Source: Streptomyces sp. 35G-GA-8 (GTDB lineage: Bacteria; Actinomycetota; Actinomycetes; Streptomycetales; Streptomycetaceae). Taken from it: 64,000 nt of DNA. Shown here piece after piece: positions 37,107 to 46,369 of this stretch; position 1 is the stretch's first letter; every line of letters begins with the position of its first letter. The stretch lies in NCBI RefSeq assembly GCF_023534745.1, contig NZ_JAMHJQ010000009.1, forward strand, positions 186,001 through 250,000. Direction: 5' to 3'. The notes under the pieces are model-generated. The model was not told where the DNA came from. It was given only the letters and a program-made list of their open reading frames with translations, and ran no database searches. The translations under genes and the position numbers were made by a program.

Positions 37107-38615
37107 GTGGATCTTGCTCTGGCGCCGGAGACCCTGGCGCGATGGCAGTTCGGCATCACCACCGTCTACCACTTCCTCTTCGTCCCCCTGACGATCTCGC
37201 TCGCCGCGCTCACCGCGGGGCTGCAGACCGCGTGGGTGCGCACGGAAAATCCGAAGTACCTCAAGGCCACGAAGTTCTGGGGCAAGCTCTTCCTGATCAA
37301 TATCGCGATGGGTGTCGTCACCGGCATCGTGCAGGAGTTCCAGTTCGGGATGAACTGGTCCGACTACTCGCGGTTCGTCGGAGATGTCTTCGGAGCCCCC
37401 CTCGCCTTCGAGGCGCTGATCGCCTTCTTCTTCGAGTCCACCTTCATCGGGCTGTGGATCTTCGGCTGGGACAAGCTGCCCAAGAAGATCCATCTGGCCT
37501 GTATATGGATGGTCTCGATCGGCACGATCCTCTCCGCGTACTTCATCCTCGCGGCCAACTCCTGGATGCAGCATCCGATCGGCTACCGGATCAACAAGGA
37601 AGCCGGGCGGGCCGAACTCACCGACTTCTGGGCGGTGCTCACCCAGGACACGGCGCTCACGCAGTTCTTCCACACGCTCACGGCCGCCTTCCTCGTCGGC
37701 GGCGCCTTCATGGTCGGTATCGCGGCCTTCCATCTGGCCCGCAAGCGCCATATCCCGGTCATGCGGACCTCGCTGCGCCTCGGCCTGATCACCGTCATGG
37801 TGGCCGGACTCCTCACCGCGGTCAGCGGCGACACCCTCGGCAAGGTCATGTTCAAGCAGCAGCCGATGAAGATGGCCGCCGCCGAGGCGCTCTGGGACGG
37901 CGAGGCGCCCGCGCCGTTCTCCCTGTTCGCCTACGGGGACGTCGACAAGGGGCACAACGAGGTCGCCATCGAGATACCCGGGATGCTCTCCTTCCTCGCC
38001 AACAACGACTTCACCTCGCATGTCCCCGGTATCAACGACATCAACAAGGCCGAGCAGGAGAAGTTCGGCCCCGGCGACTACCGGCCCAACATCCCCGTCG
38101 CCTACTGGTCATTCCGCTGGATGATCGGCTTCGGCATGGCGTCCCTGGCCATCGGAGCGCTCGGGCTCTGGCTGACGCGCAAGAAGTTCCTGCTGCCGGC
38201 CGCTCTGCGGACCGGCGAGGACGAAGTGCCGAATCTGGTGCTCTTCCGGAACAAGGCGCTCAGCCCGAGATTCGCCAAGTGGTACTGGATCACCGCGCTG
38301 TGGACGCTGCTCTTCCCGCTGATCGCCAACTCCTGGGGCTGGATCTTCACCGAGACGGGACGCCAGCCATGGGTCGTGTACGGAGTGCTGCGCACCGCCG
38401 ACGCTGTCTCCCCCGGCGTCTCCCAGGCGGAGGTACTCACCTCGATGATCGTCTTCACCCTGCTGTACGCGGTCCTCGCGGTCATCGAGGTCAGGCTGAT
38501 GGTCAAGTACGTCAAGGCCGGGCCGCCGGAGCTCACGGACGCCGACCTCAACCCGCCCACCAAGATCGGCGGCGACCATACGGACGCCGACCGGCCCATG
38601 GCCTTCTCGTACTGA
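37107..38615 (+). CDS. cydA: Cytochrome bd oxidase subunit I
   Basis: A 502-residue haem-bearing quinol oxidase subunit. The N-terminal YHFLFVPLTISLAALTAG holds the high-spin haem His, the Q-loop region lies between helices 6 and 7, and the C-terminal TETGRQPWVVYGVLRT is the invariant GRQPW motif. It reduces O2 with high affinity and is induced at low oxygen through Rex. AAGGAGAG precedes the GTG. Confidence 0.97.
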   Translation: MDLALAPETLARWQFGITTVYHFLFVPLTISLAALTAGLQTAWVRTENPKYLKATKFWGKLFLINIAMGVVTGIVQEFQFGMNWSDYSRFVGDVFGAPLAFEALIAFFFESTFIGLWIFGWDKLPKKIHLACIWMVSIGTILSAYFILAANSWMQHPIGYRINKEAGRAELTDFWAVLTQDTALTQFFHTLTAAFLVGGAFMVGIAAFHLARKRHIPVMRTSLRLGLITVMVAGLLTAVSGDTLGKVMFKQQPMKMAAAEALWDGEAPAPFSLFAYGDVDKGHNEVAIEIPGMLSFLANNDFTSHVPGINDINKAEQEKFGPGDYRPNIPVAYWSFRWMIGFGMASLAIGALGLWLTRKKFLLPAALRTGEDEVPNLVLFRNKALSPRFAKWYWITALWTLLFPLIANSWGWIFTETGRQPWVVYGVLRTADAVSPGVSQAEVLTSMIVFTLLYAVLAVIEVRLMVKYVKAGPPELTDADLNPPTKIGGDHTDADRPMAFSY

Positions 38616-38630
38616 GGAGTTTGAGGAGCA

Positions 38631-39626
38631 ATGGAACTCCACGACGTCTGGTTCGTTCTGATCGCCGTCCTCTGGACCGGCTACTTCTTCCTTGAGGGAT
38701 TCGACTTCGGCATCGGGATCCTCACCAAGCTGCTGGCCCGTGACCGCAAGGAGCGACGGGTCCTCATCAACACCATCGGGCCCGTCTGGGACGGCAACGA
38801 GGTGTGGCTGCTGAGCGCCGGAGGAGCCACCTTCGCCGCCTTTCCCGACTGGTACGCCACGCTCTTCTCGGGCTTCTATCTGCCGCTGCTGCTCATCCTG
38901 GTCTGTCTGATCGTGCGCGGAGTCGCCTTCGAGTACCGGGCCAAGCGGCCCGCCGAGAGCTGGCAGCGCAACTGGGAGAACGCGATCTTCTGGACCTCCC
39001 TGATCCCCGCGGTGCTCTGGGGTGTCGCCTTCGGCAACATCGTGCGGGGCGTGAAGATCGACGCGCAGAAGGAGTACGTCGGCACCCTGGGCGATCTGCT
39101 CAACCCGTACGCGATCCTCGGCGGGCTGGTGACGCTGGCCCTCTTCACCTTCCACGGCACGGTGTTCGCCGCGCTGAAGACGGTGGGGGACATCCGGGTC
39201 AGGGCCAGGAAGCTGGCCCTGGGTCTCGGAGCGATCACCGCCGTACTGGCGCTCGGCTTTCTGATCTGGACCCAGGCGGACAACGGGGACGGCAAGAGCC
39301 TGGTCGCCATGGTCGTCGCCGTCGCGGCACTGGTCGCCGCCATCGGGGCCATCGCGGCGGGGCGTGAGGGCTGGTCGTTCGCGCTCTCCGGTGTGACGAT
39401 CGTGGCCGCGGTCGCGATGCTTTTCCTGACGCTCTTTCCGAACGTCATGCCATCCTCGCTGAATGAGGCGTGGAGCCTCACGGTGACGAACGCCTCGTCG
39501 ACCCCGTACACGCTGAAGATCATGACGTGGTGCGCGGGTATCGCCACTCCGGTCGTGCTGCTCTACCAGGGCTGGACGTACTGGGTGTTCCGTAAGCGGA
39601 TCGGTACGCAGCACATCGCCGAGTAG
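38631..39626 (+). CDS. cydB: Cytochrome bd oxidase subunit II
   Basis: A 331-residue partner of CydA with about eight helices; the family opening LHDVWFVLIAVLWTGYFFLEGFDFGIGIL and the DGNEVWLLSAGGATFAAFP motif are diagnostic. GAGGAG lies before the ATG, 15 bases after cydA, so the two are translated from one mRNA. Confidence 0.97.
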   Translation: MELHDVWFVLIAVLWTGYFFLEGFDFGIGILTKLLARDRKERRVLINTIGPVWDGNEVWLLSAGGATFAAFPDWYATLFSGFYLPLLLILVCLIVRGVAFEYRAKRPAESWQRNWENAIFWTSLIPAVLWGVAFGNIVRGVKIDAQKEYVGTLGDLLNPYAILGGLVTLALFTFHGTVFAALKTVGDIRVRARKLALGLGAITAVLALGFLIWTQADNGDGKSLVAMVVAVAALVAAIGAIAAGREGWSFALSGVTIVAAVAMLFLTLFPNVMPSSLNEAWSLTVTNASSTPYTLKIMTWCAGIATPVVLLYQGWTYWVFRKRIGTQHIAE

Positions 39627-39636
39627 CGACGGCGAA

Positions 39637-39696
39637 GGCGCCGGACAGCAAGGCCCCGGACAGCAAGGCGCCGGATGGCGAGGCCCCGGGCCGTAA
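39637..39696. repeat. 15-bp tandem repeat after cydB, four units
   Basis: Units GGCGCCGGACAGCAA, GGCCCCGGACAGCAA, GGCGCCGGATGGCGA and GGCCCCGGGCCGTAA follow one another in exact 15-bp phase, beginning 10 bases after the cydB stop. Confidence 0.87.
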
Positions 39697-39767
39697 GGGG
39701 TCAGACCGTACGGCGCCAAGGCGCGGGTCAAGGAAGAAGCGGCAGAGCGGCAGAGCAGTAGGAGTAG

Positions 39768-42700
39768 GTGTTTCACGTGAAACCAATCGACCCCCGTCTG
39801 CTCCGGTATGCCCGGGCCACTCGTTTCTTCCTGGTGGCCGTGGTGGTCCTTGGGGTGGCCGGCGCGGGGCTGGTCATCGCTCAGGCGATGCTTATCGCCG
39901 AGGTGGTGGTCGGCGGGTTCCAGCGCGGGTTCGACGGCTCCGATCTGCGTACTCCGCTGCTGTTGCTGGTCGCGGTCGCCGCCGGGCGAGGGCTGGTCTC
40001 CTGGCTGACCGAGCTCGCCGCCCACCGGGCGAGCGCCGCGGTCAAGTCGGAGCTGCGCGGACGGCTGCTGGAGCGGGCCGCTGAACTGGGCCCGGGGTGG
40101 CTGAGCGGCCAGCGCGTCGGTTCGCTGGTCGCGCTCGCCACCCGCGGGGTCGACGCGCTGGACGACTACTTCGCGCGCTATCTGCCGCAGCTGGGGCTTG
40201 CCGTGGTGGTGCCCGTGGCGGTTCTGGCCCGGATCGTCACGGAGGACTGGGTCTCGGCGGCCATCATCGTGGTGACCCTGCCGCTGATCCCACTGTTCAT
40301 GGTGCTCATCGGCTGGGCCACCCAGGCCCGGATGGACCGTCAGTGGCGGCTGCTGTCCCGGCTGTCGGGGCACTTCCTGGATGTGGTCGCAGGGCTGCCG
40401 ACCCTCAAGGTCTTCGGCCGGGCCAAGGCCCAGGCCGAGGCGATCCGTACGATCACCTCGGAGTACCGGCAGGCCACCCTGCGCACGCTGCGGATCGCCT
40501 TCCTGTCGTCATTCGCGCTGGAACTGCTCGCGACGCTGTCGGTGGCGCTGGTCGCGGTCACCATCGGGATGCGGCTCGTCCATGGCGAACTCGATCTGTA
40601 CACGGGGCTGGTGGTGCTGATCCTCGCGCCCGAGGCCTATCTGCCGATCCGGCAGGTGGGGGCGCAGTACCACGCGGCGGCCGAGGGGCTTTCGGCGGCC
40701 GAGGAGATCTTCACGGTGCTGGAGACCGAACCCCCGGCGGGCGGTACGGGGGAGGTGCCCGGAGTGCCCCGCCTGGAGCTGGACGGGGTGACGGTCCGCC
40801 ATCAGGGGCGTACCGAGCCCTCGTTGGACGAGGCCACGCTGACGGTCGAGCCGGGGGAGACGGTGGCTCTGGTCGGCCCCAGTGGCATCGGCAAGACCAC
40901 CCTGCTCAATGTCGTCCTCGGTTTCGCCGCACCCGACGAGGGCCGGGTGCGGGTCGACGGCCGCGATCTGGCCTCCCTCGATATGGAGCGCTGGCGCGAA
41001 CGGATCGCGTGGGTGCCGCAGCGGCCGTATCTCTTCGCCGGGACGATCGCGGAGAACGTACGGCTGGCCCGGCCGGACGCGGATGACACGGCCGTGCGGG
41101 ACGCGCTGCGGGACGCGGGGGCGTACGACTTCGTGGCGGCGCTCCCGGAAGGACCGGACACCGTGCTCGGCGAGGACGGGGCGGGGCTCTCGGCGGGCCA
41201 GCGTCAGCGGCTCGCGCTGGCCCGCGCCTTCCTCGCGGACCGGCCGCTGCTGCTGCTTGACGAGCCCACGGCGGCGCTCGACGGCGAGACGGAGGCGGGC
41301 ATCGTCGAGGCGGTGCGACGGCTGGCCGTGGGCCGTACGGTACTGCTGGTCGTCCACCGGCCCGCGCTGCTCGCGGTGGCGGACCGGGTGGTGACCCTCG
41401 TGGAGCGGGCGCGGCACCGCGAACGTAGGGCCGGATCCGCGCGGCCGGAGCCGTCCGAGCTGTCGGCGTCCATGGAGCGGCCCCTGACGCCCATGGCGTC
41501 GGTGGGGTCGGTGGGGTCGGCGATCGAGGAGTCCGGACCCGGGCTCGGACTCGGTGACCTCCCCGCGCTGCCTCCGCCCGGCGAAGAGCACGCCGTACGG
41601 GGGGACGGCGGAGGTGGCGCAGAGCGCGGGCACGGTGGACATACCGGTGCGCGGGCCCCGCTCGCGCGGATGCGGGCCGCCGCCGGTGCGCTCCGTGGTC
41701 GCTTCGTGCTCGCGCTGGTCCTCGGGAGCTGCGCGCTCGGTTCCGCCGTCGGGCTCATGGCGGTGTCCGGCTGGCTCATCTCCCGCGCCTCCGAGCAGCC
41801 GCCCGTTCTCTATCTGATGATCGCGGTGACGGCGACCCGCGCCTTCGGTATCGGGCGGGCCGTCTTCCGGTACGCCGAGCGGATCGTGTCGCACGACGCG
41901 GTCCTCAGGATGCTCGCCGACCTCAGGGTCTCCGTGTACCGGAGGCTGGAGCGCATCGCGCCCGCCGGTCTGCGCGAGACCAGGCGCGGCGATCTGCTGT
42001 CCCGGCTGGTCGCCGATGTGGACGAACTCCAGGACTACTGGCTGCGCTGGCTGCTCCCGGTCGGCTCCGCCCTGCTCGTCGGGGTGGGCGCGGTCGGATT
42101 CACCGCGTGGCTGCTGCCCGAGGCAGGCGCCGTACTGGCCGGTGGGCTGCTCGTCGCCGGCGTGGGCGTACCGCTGCTGAGCGGTGTCTGCGCCCGCCGG
42201 GCCGAGCGGCAACTCGCCCCGGCACGGGGACTGCTGGCCACCCGCGTCGCCGATCTGCTCAGCGGCGTCGCCGAGTTGACCGTCGCGGGCGCGCTGAAGA
42301 GCCGGATGCGCCGGACACGGGAGGCCGACGGGACACTGACGGCCATCGCCTCCCGCGGCGCGAGCGTCAACGCCCTCGGCGGCGGGCTCTCCGCCCTGGT
42401 CTGCGGACTGACCGTCGCCGCGGCCGCGTATGCGGGGGTCGGGGCCCTGGCGGACGGACGGCTCGCGGGCGTCGAACTGGCCGTGGTCGTTCTGACCTCC
42501 CTCGCCGCGTTCGAGGCGGTGACGGGGCTGCCGCTCGCCGTGCAGTACCGGCAGCGCTCCCGGCGCAGCGCGGAGCGGGTGTGCGAGGTGCTGGACGCGC
42601 CCGTACCCGTACAGGAGCCCGAGCGGCCGGCCGCCGCTCCCGTATCGCCGTTCCCGCTGGAGGTGCGCGGGCTGGCCGCGCGGTATCCGGGGCAGCGGCG

Positions 42701-43418
42701 GGACGCGCTGAGCGGCTTCGATCTGACCCTGACCGCCGGAAAACGGGTCGCCGTCGTCGGGCCTTCCGGTTCGGGCAAGACGACGCTTGCTCAGGTACTG
42801 CTGCGCTTCCTGGACGCGCGCGAGGGTGGCTGCCGGCTCGGCGGTACGGACACGGCCACGCTCGACGGGGACACCGTCCGCCGGTTCGTGGGGCTGTGCG
42901 CCCAGGACGCGCACCTCTTCGACAGTTCGGTACGGGAGAACCTCAGGCTCGCCCGTACGGACGCGACCGACGACGAACTGCGCGACGCCCTGCGCCGGGC
43001 CCGGCTGCTCGACTGGGTCGACGCCCTGCCCGCCGGACTCGACACGCTCGTCGGTGAGCACGGCGCACGGATCTCCGGCGGCCAGCGGCAGCGGCTCGCG
43101 CTGGCCCGGGCGCTTCTCGCCGACTTCCCCGTGCTGGTCCTCGACGAGCCGGCCGAGCATCTGGACCTGGCGACGGCCGACGCGCTGACCACCGATCTGC
43201 TGGCGGCGACCGAGGGGCGGACGACGCTGCTCATCACCCACCGTTTGCAGGGCCTTGACACGGTTGACGAGGTGATCGTGCTCGATGGCGGTCGTCCCGT
43301 ACAGCGCGGCACTTACGCCGAACTGGCCGCTGAGGAGGGACCGCTGCGCCGGATGCTGGACCGGGAACGCGCCGGAGACCTCCTGGAAGCCCAGAAGTCG
43401 ACTTTCCCTGCCAAATAG
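39768..43418 (+). CDS. cydDC: CydDC fusion, heterodimeric-type ABC exporter in one chain
   Basis: A 1216-residue fusion of CydD and CydC, which export glutathione/cysteine-type reductants or haem-linked compounds needed to assemble cytochrome bd. Order: membrane domain (to about 320), ATPase 1 (Walker A GPSGIGKTT near 369, signature LSAGQRQR near 474), a variable charged linker (540-640), second membrane domain, and ATPase 2 (GPSGSGKTT near 998, signature ISGGQRQR near 1102). The same fusion is usual in Streptomyces (SCO3947). The GTG start lies in parS 5, with AGGAG about ten bases before it. Confidence 0.95.
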   Translation: MFHVKPIDPRLLRYARATRFFLVAVVVLGVAGAGLVIAQAMLIAEVVVGGFQRGFDGSDLRTPLLLLVAVAAGRGLVSWLTELAAHRASAAVKSELRGRLLERAAELGPGWLSGQRVGSLVALATRGVDALDDYFARYLPQLGLAVVVPVAVLARIVTEDWVSAAIIVVTLPLIPLFMVLIGWATQARMDRQWRLLSRLSGHFLDVVAGLPTLKVFGRAKAQAEAIRTITSEYRQATLRTLRIAFLSSFALELLATLSVALVAVTIGMRLVHGELDLYTGLVVLILAPEAYLPIRQVGAQYHAAAEGLSAAEEIFTVLETEPPAGGTGEVPGVPRLELDGVTVRHQGRTEPSLDEATLTVEPGETVALVGPSGIGKTTLLNVVLGFAAPDEGRVRVDGRDLASLDMERWRERIAWVPQRPYLFAGTIAENVRLARPDADDTAVRDALRDAGAYDFVAALPEGPDTVLGEDGAGLSAGQRQRLALARAFLADRPLLLLDEPTAALDGETEAGIVEAVRRLAVGRTVLLVVHRPALLAVADRVVTLVERARHRERRAGSARPEPSELSASMERPLTPMASVGSVGSAIEESGPGLGLGDLPALPPPGEEHAVRGDGGGGAERGHGGHTGARAPLARMRAAAGALRGRFVLALVLGSCALGSAVGLMAVSGWLISRASEQPPVLYLMIAVTATRAFGIGRAVFRYAERIVSHDAVLRMLADLRVSVYRRLERIAPAGLRETRRGDLLSRLVADVDELQDYWLRWLLPVGSALLVGVGAVGFTAWLLPEAGAVLAGGLLVAGVGVPLLSGVCARRAERQLAPARGLLATRVADLLSGVAELTVAGALKSRMRRTREADGTLTAIASRGASVNALGGGLSALVCGLTVAAAAYAGVGALADGRLAGVELAVVVLTSLAAFEAVTGLPLAVQYRQRSRRSAERVCEVLDAPVPVQEPERPAAAPVSPFPLEVRGLAARYPGQRRDALSGFDLTLTAGKRVAVVGPSGSGKTTLAQVLLRFLDAREGGCRLGGTDTATLDGDTVRRFVGLCAQDAHLFDSSVRENLRLARTDATDDELRDALRRARLLDWVDALPAGLDTLVGEHGARISGGQRQRLALARALLADFPVLVLDEPAEHLDLATADALTTDLLAATEGRTTLLITHRLQGLDTVDEVIVLDGGRPVQRGTYAELAAEEGPLRRMLDRERAGDLLEAQKSTFPAK
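39769..39784. promoter_or_regulatory. parS site 5, overlapping the cydDC start codon
   Basis: Perfect 14-bp core; the TG of the GTG start codon is its first TG. Codons 1-5 of cydDC read GTG TTT CAC GTG AAA. Confidence 0.95.
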
Positions 43419-43432
43419 GACTTATTAGGCTC

Positions 43433-45142
43433 ATGGGCATGGACGTGCCCGAACCCAAGGACCCCCTCGAAGCCGCGATCCGCGCGGCGACCAGCCTTGA
43501 GGGCCTGTCCGCCGAGACCGCCGCGCGCGTGCCGCAATTGCTGGAGGCGATGTGTTCGGTCGGTACCGGACTCGGGCAGCACTCCACGCTCGACCGGATC
43601 TGTGAGACCGCGGCCGAACTCGCCGACGCCCGGTACGCGGCGATCGGCGTGGTCGACGAGGAGGGCGAGGGCCTTTCCGACTTTCTGACCTATGGGGCCG
43701 GCGAGGAGGTGGCCCGGCGGATCGGACGCAGACCGGACGGACGGAGCGGCCTCCTCGGCGCGCTGATCAGGACCCCCGACCCGATTCGGCTCAGAGATCT
43801 GACGACCGATCCGCGCGCCGTCGGATTCCCGCCGGGCCACCCGCCGATGCGGACCTTCCTCGGCGTCCCGATCCGGGCCAGGGAGAGGACCATCGGCAAC
43901 TTCTATCTGGCGGAGAAGGCGGGTGGGGGCGAGTTCGACGACAGCGACCTGCGCCTGTTGCGGGTGCTTGCCGCCGAGGCGGGGGTGGCCATCGGCAACG
44001 CCCGGCTGTACGAAGCGGCGCGGCAGCGTGAACGGTGGATCGAGGGTTCGGTCGCCGTCACCACCGCCCTCCTCTCCGGCGGTGACGCCGACGACGCGCT
44101 CACCGTCGTCGCGGAACAGGCCGGCAGACTCTCGGGTTCGACCATGGGCGCGGTGATGCTGCGCGCGCGGAACGGCGGCCTGGAGATCGTGGCCGTCTCC
44201 GCCGACCATCCGGTGATGAGGGTGGGGTACCGCGTCCCGGCCAACGCCCCCGCCGCCGCGGCTCTGCTGGCCGGTGAATCCGTCTTCGTGGACGACGCCG
44301 CCACCGACCCGCGCCTGGTGACCAGGCTGGCCTCCGAGTTCGGTCCCCTCATGCTGCTGCCGCTGCGTACCGACGGGCGGGTGCTCGGCGCGCTGGTGAT
44401 GCCGCGCGCGCCGGGCGCGCGTCACTTCAGCAGGCGGGAACGCTCGCTGGCCAGGCAGTTCGCCTCGCAGGCGGCGCTGGCCCTGATGATGGCCGGGGCA
44501 CAGCGGGACCGGGAACGGCTGGCCGTACTGGAGGACCGCGACCGGATCGCACGCGACCTCCACGATCTGGTCATCCAGCGGCTGTTCGCCACCGGGATGA
44601 CGCTGGAGACGGCCCAGCGCGGTGAGGTGGCGCCCGAAGTGCACCACGGCATCGAGAAGGCGGTCGCGGAACTGGACGTGACGATTCAGGAGATCCGTAC
44701 GGCCATCTTCGCGCTCCAGCAGGGACCGGCCGAGGCGCCGCCAGGGATGCGTACCCGAGTGCTGCGGGAGATCAATATGGCCGCGGTCCCCCTGGGCTTC
44801 CGGCCCACCCATCGCTTCGTCGGCGCGGTCGACTCCGTCGGCGAGCTCGCCGGGAAGAACCTGATCGCCGCGCTTCGGGAGGCCCTTTCCAATGCCTTCC
44901 GGCACGCGCACGCCACCCGGATCGAAGTCGTCGTCGACTGCACGGTGCTCCTTCCCGACGGCGGGCGGGGGGTCCGGCTGTCGGTCGCCGACGACGGGGT
45001 GGGCATTCCGGCGGGCGGGCGGCGCAGCGGACTGCGCAACCTCAAGCGACGGGCGGAGTCGCTGGGCGGATCGAGTACGTGCGAGCCGGGGCTCGGGGAG
45101 AGCAGACGCGGTACGACGGTGGTGTGGGAGGTCCCACTGTGA
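43433..45142 (+). CDS. DosS-like GAF-GAF sensor histidine kinase, orphan
   Basis: A 569-residue soluble kinase: GAF 1 (about 50-195), GAF 2 (215-360), HisKA_3 with phospho-acceptor His377 in RIARDLHDLVIQRLFATGMTLE, and the HATPase domain (about 480-569, SVADDGVGIPAGGRRSGLRNLKRRAE). The dimerisation segment closely resembles mycobacterial DosS/DosT. In GAF 1, His136 (GHPPMRTFLGVP) and Tyr158 (GNFYLAEK) are 22 residues apart, as are haem ligand His149 and Tyr171 of DosS (recalled). It starts 14 bases after cydDC, but no response regulator is adjacent; it may phosphorylate one elsewhere, such as a DevR-like regulator. Confidence 0.9.
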   Translation: MGMDVPEPKDPLEAAIRAATSLEGLSAETAARVPQLLEAMCSVGTGLGQHSTLDRICETAAELADARYAAIGVVDEEGEGLSDFLTYGAGEEVARRIGRRPDGRSGLLGALIRTPDPIRLRDLTTDPRAVGFPPGHPPMRTFLGVPIRARERTIGNFYLAEKAGGGEFDDSDLRLLRVLAAEAGVAIGNARLYEAARQRERWIEGSVAVTTALLSGGDADDALTVVAEQAGRLSGSTMGAVMLRARNGGLEIVAVSADHPVMRVGYRVPANAPAAAALLAGESVFVDDAATDPRLVTRLASEFGPLMLLPLRTDGRVLGALVMPRAPGARHFSRRERSLARQFASQAALALMMAGAQRDRERLAVLEDRDRIARDLHDLVIQRLFATGMTLETAQRGEVAPEVHHGIEKAVAELDVTIQEIRTAIFALQQGPAEAPPGMRTRVLREINMAAVPLGFRPTHRFVGAVDSVGELAGKNLIAALREALSNAFRHAHATRIEVVVDCTVLLPDGGRGVRLSVADDGVGIPAGGRRSGLRNLKRRAESLGGSSTCEPGLGESRRGTTVVWEVPL

Positions 45143-45176
45143 GGTCCTGCTGTGAGGTCCTGCTGTGAGGTCCCGC
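45138..45176. repeat. 13-bp tandem repeat across the kinase stop
   Basis: Three 13-bp units TGTGAGGTCCTGC / TGTGAGGTCCTGC / TGTGAGGTCCCGC; the kinase stop codon TGA lies in the first unit. Confidence 0.85.
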
Positions 45177-45240
45177 TCCAAGGGGGCTCACCGCTCCTCA
45201 CCGCTGCTCTTCACCGGTGTGCCTCATGCGGTCCGCTCGG

Positions 45241-45285
45241 GGCCTGTTTGCTCGGGGCCCGTTCGGTCAGGGCCTGTTCGCTCAA
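45241..45285. repeat. 15-bp tandem repeat at the end of the HAD gene
   Basis: Three 15-bp units GGCCTGTTTGCTCGG, GGCCCGTTCGGTCAG and GGCCTGTTCGCTCAA. The last reaches into the stop codon of the minus-strand HAD gene, so on that strand the array lies just after the stop. Confidence 0.85.
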
Positions 45286-46211
45286 TGTCCCTCTGCTTGA
45301 CGGCGGGCCACGATCTGCTCGATGACGATCGCGACGCCGTCCTCGTTGTTGGTGACCGTACGTCCGGAGGCGGCGGCCAGTACGTCCGGGTGGGCGTTGC
45401 CCATCGCGTACGACGTCCCGGCCCAGGTCAGCATCTCCAGATCGTTCGGCATGTCGCCGAAGGCGACGACCTCGTCGGAGGAGATGCCGCGCTGGGCACA
45501 GCAGAGCGCGAGCGTGCTGGCCTTGCTGACCCCCGGGCCGCTGACCTCAAGGAGCGCGCTGGGGCTGGAGCGGGTGATGGTGGCGAGGTCCCCCACCGCC
45601 GTACGGGCCACGGCGAGGAAGCCGTCGGGCGTCAGATCGGGGTGGTACGCGAGCAGCTTCACCACGGGCGCGGCGGACTCGTCCACCGTTCCCGTTTCCG
45701 GTCCCTGCTCTTGTATCGGCTCGTGCACCTGCCCCTGTACCTGGAGCAGCTTCTCCGCGGTGGCGACGGTCGCGCCCGGATCCTGGTGGAAGGGCGGATA
45801 CGCCGGCTCGTAATGGATGCCCGTGGTCAGTTCGACGGCGAAGGTCGTGCCGGGCGCGGCGTCGCGCAGCGCCTGGACGACGGCCAGGGCGATTTCGCGC
45901 TCCAGCGGGCGGACCTGCAACAGCTTTCCGCCGGCGTGCAGATCCACGACCGCGGCGCCGTTGGCGCAGATCGCCATCCCGTGGCCGTGCACATGCTCGC
46001 TGACGACATCCATCCAGCGGGCCGGGCGGCCGGTGACGAAGAAGACCTCGATACCGGCCCGCTCGGCGGCGGCGAGCGCGGCGATCGTGCGGTCCGAGAC
46101 GTACTTGTCGTCGTGTAGCAGCGTGCCGTCGAGATCGGTGGCGATCAGCCGGGGTCTGGCGGGGAGCGGGGAGTCGTCGGGCACGGGCGCGGGTCCATTG
46201 GGCGAGGTCAC
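45282..46211 (-). CDS. HAD hydrolase, Cof type
   Basis: A 309-residue Cof-like (IIB) HAD phosphatase. Motif I is [20 protein letters not shown], motif [10 protein letters not shown], motif III the Lys in [11 protein letters not shown], and motif [13 protein letters not shown]. Likely substrates are sugar phosphates or nucleotides. GTG 46211 ([10 protein letters not shown]) is the chosen start. It is similar to the HAD gene at 57793, so this window holds two paralogues. Confidence 0.92.
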   Translation of the reverse strand: MTSPNGPAPVPDDSPLPARPRLIATDLDGTLLHDDKYVSDRTIAALAAAERAGIEVFFVTGRPARWMDVVSEHVHGHGMAICANGAAVVDLHAGGKLLQVRPLEREIALAVVQALRDAAPGTTFAVELTTGIHYEPAYPPFHQDPGATVATAEKLLQVQGQVHEPIQEQGPETGTVDESAAPVVKLLAYHPDLTPDGFLAVARTAVGDLATITRSSPSALLEVSGPGVSKASTLALCCAQRGISSDEVVAFGDMPNDLEMLTWAGTSYAMGNAHPDVLAAASGRTVTNNEDGVAIVIEQIVARRQAEGH

Positions 46212-46292
46212 TCGTCCATTCTCCCGTACGGATACGCACGGGCGTGCGGAGGGGCGCACATCTGAGTGGGCCCCGGGTGCGCGCTCGGTTCC

Positions 46293-46332
46293 GTCCCCGG
46301 TCGTCCCCGGTCATCCCCGGTCGTCCCCGGCC
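46293..46332. repeat. 10-bp tandem repeat, four units
   Basis: GTCCCCGGTC, GTCCCCGGTC, ATCCCCGGTC, GTCCCCGGCC in exact phase, 37 bp before the LLM oxidoreductase start and between it and the divergent HAD gene, so it sits in their shared promoter region. Confidence 0.85.
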
Positions 46333-46369
46333 GGACCTGCGCTCCGTACGCACCCGTATCGTCAGGGGC

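Noticed and set aside
40509-43241. Long minus-strand open frame (about 910 codons) opposite cydDC
   Set aside because: Its protein is Arg/Gly/Pro-rich shadow sequence with no domain, while cydDC on the plus strand has every ABC motif. High GC creates such frames.
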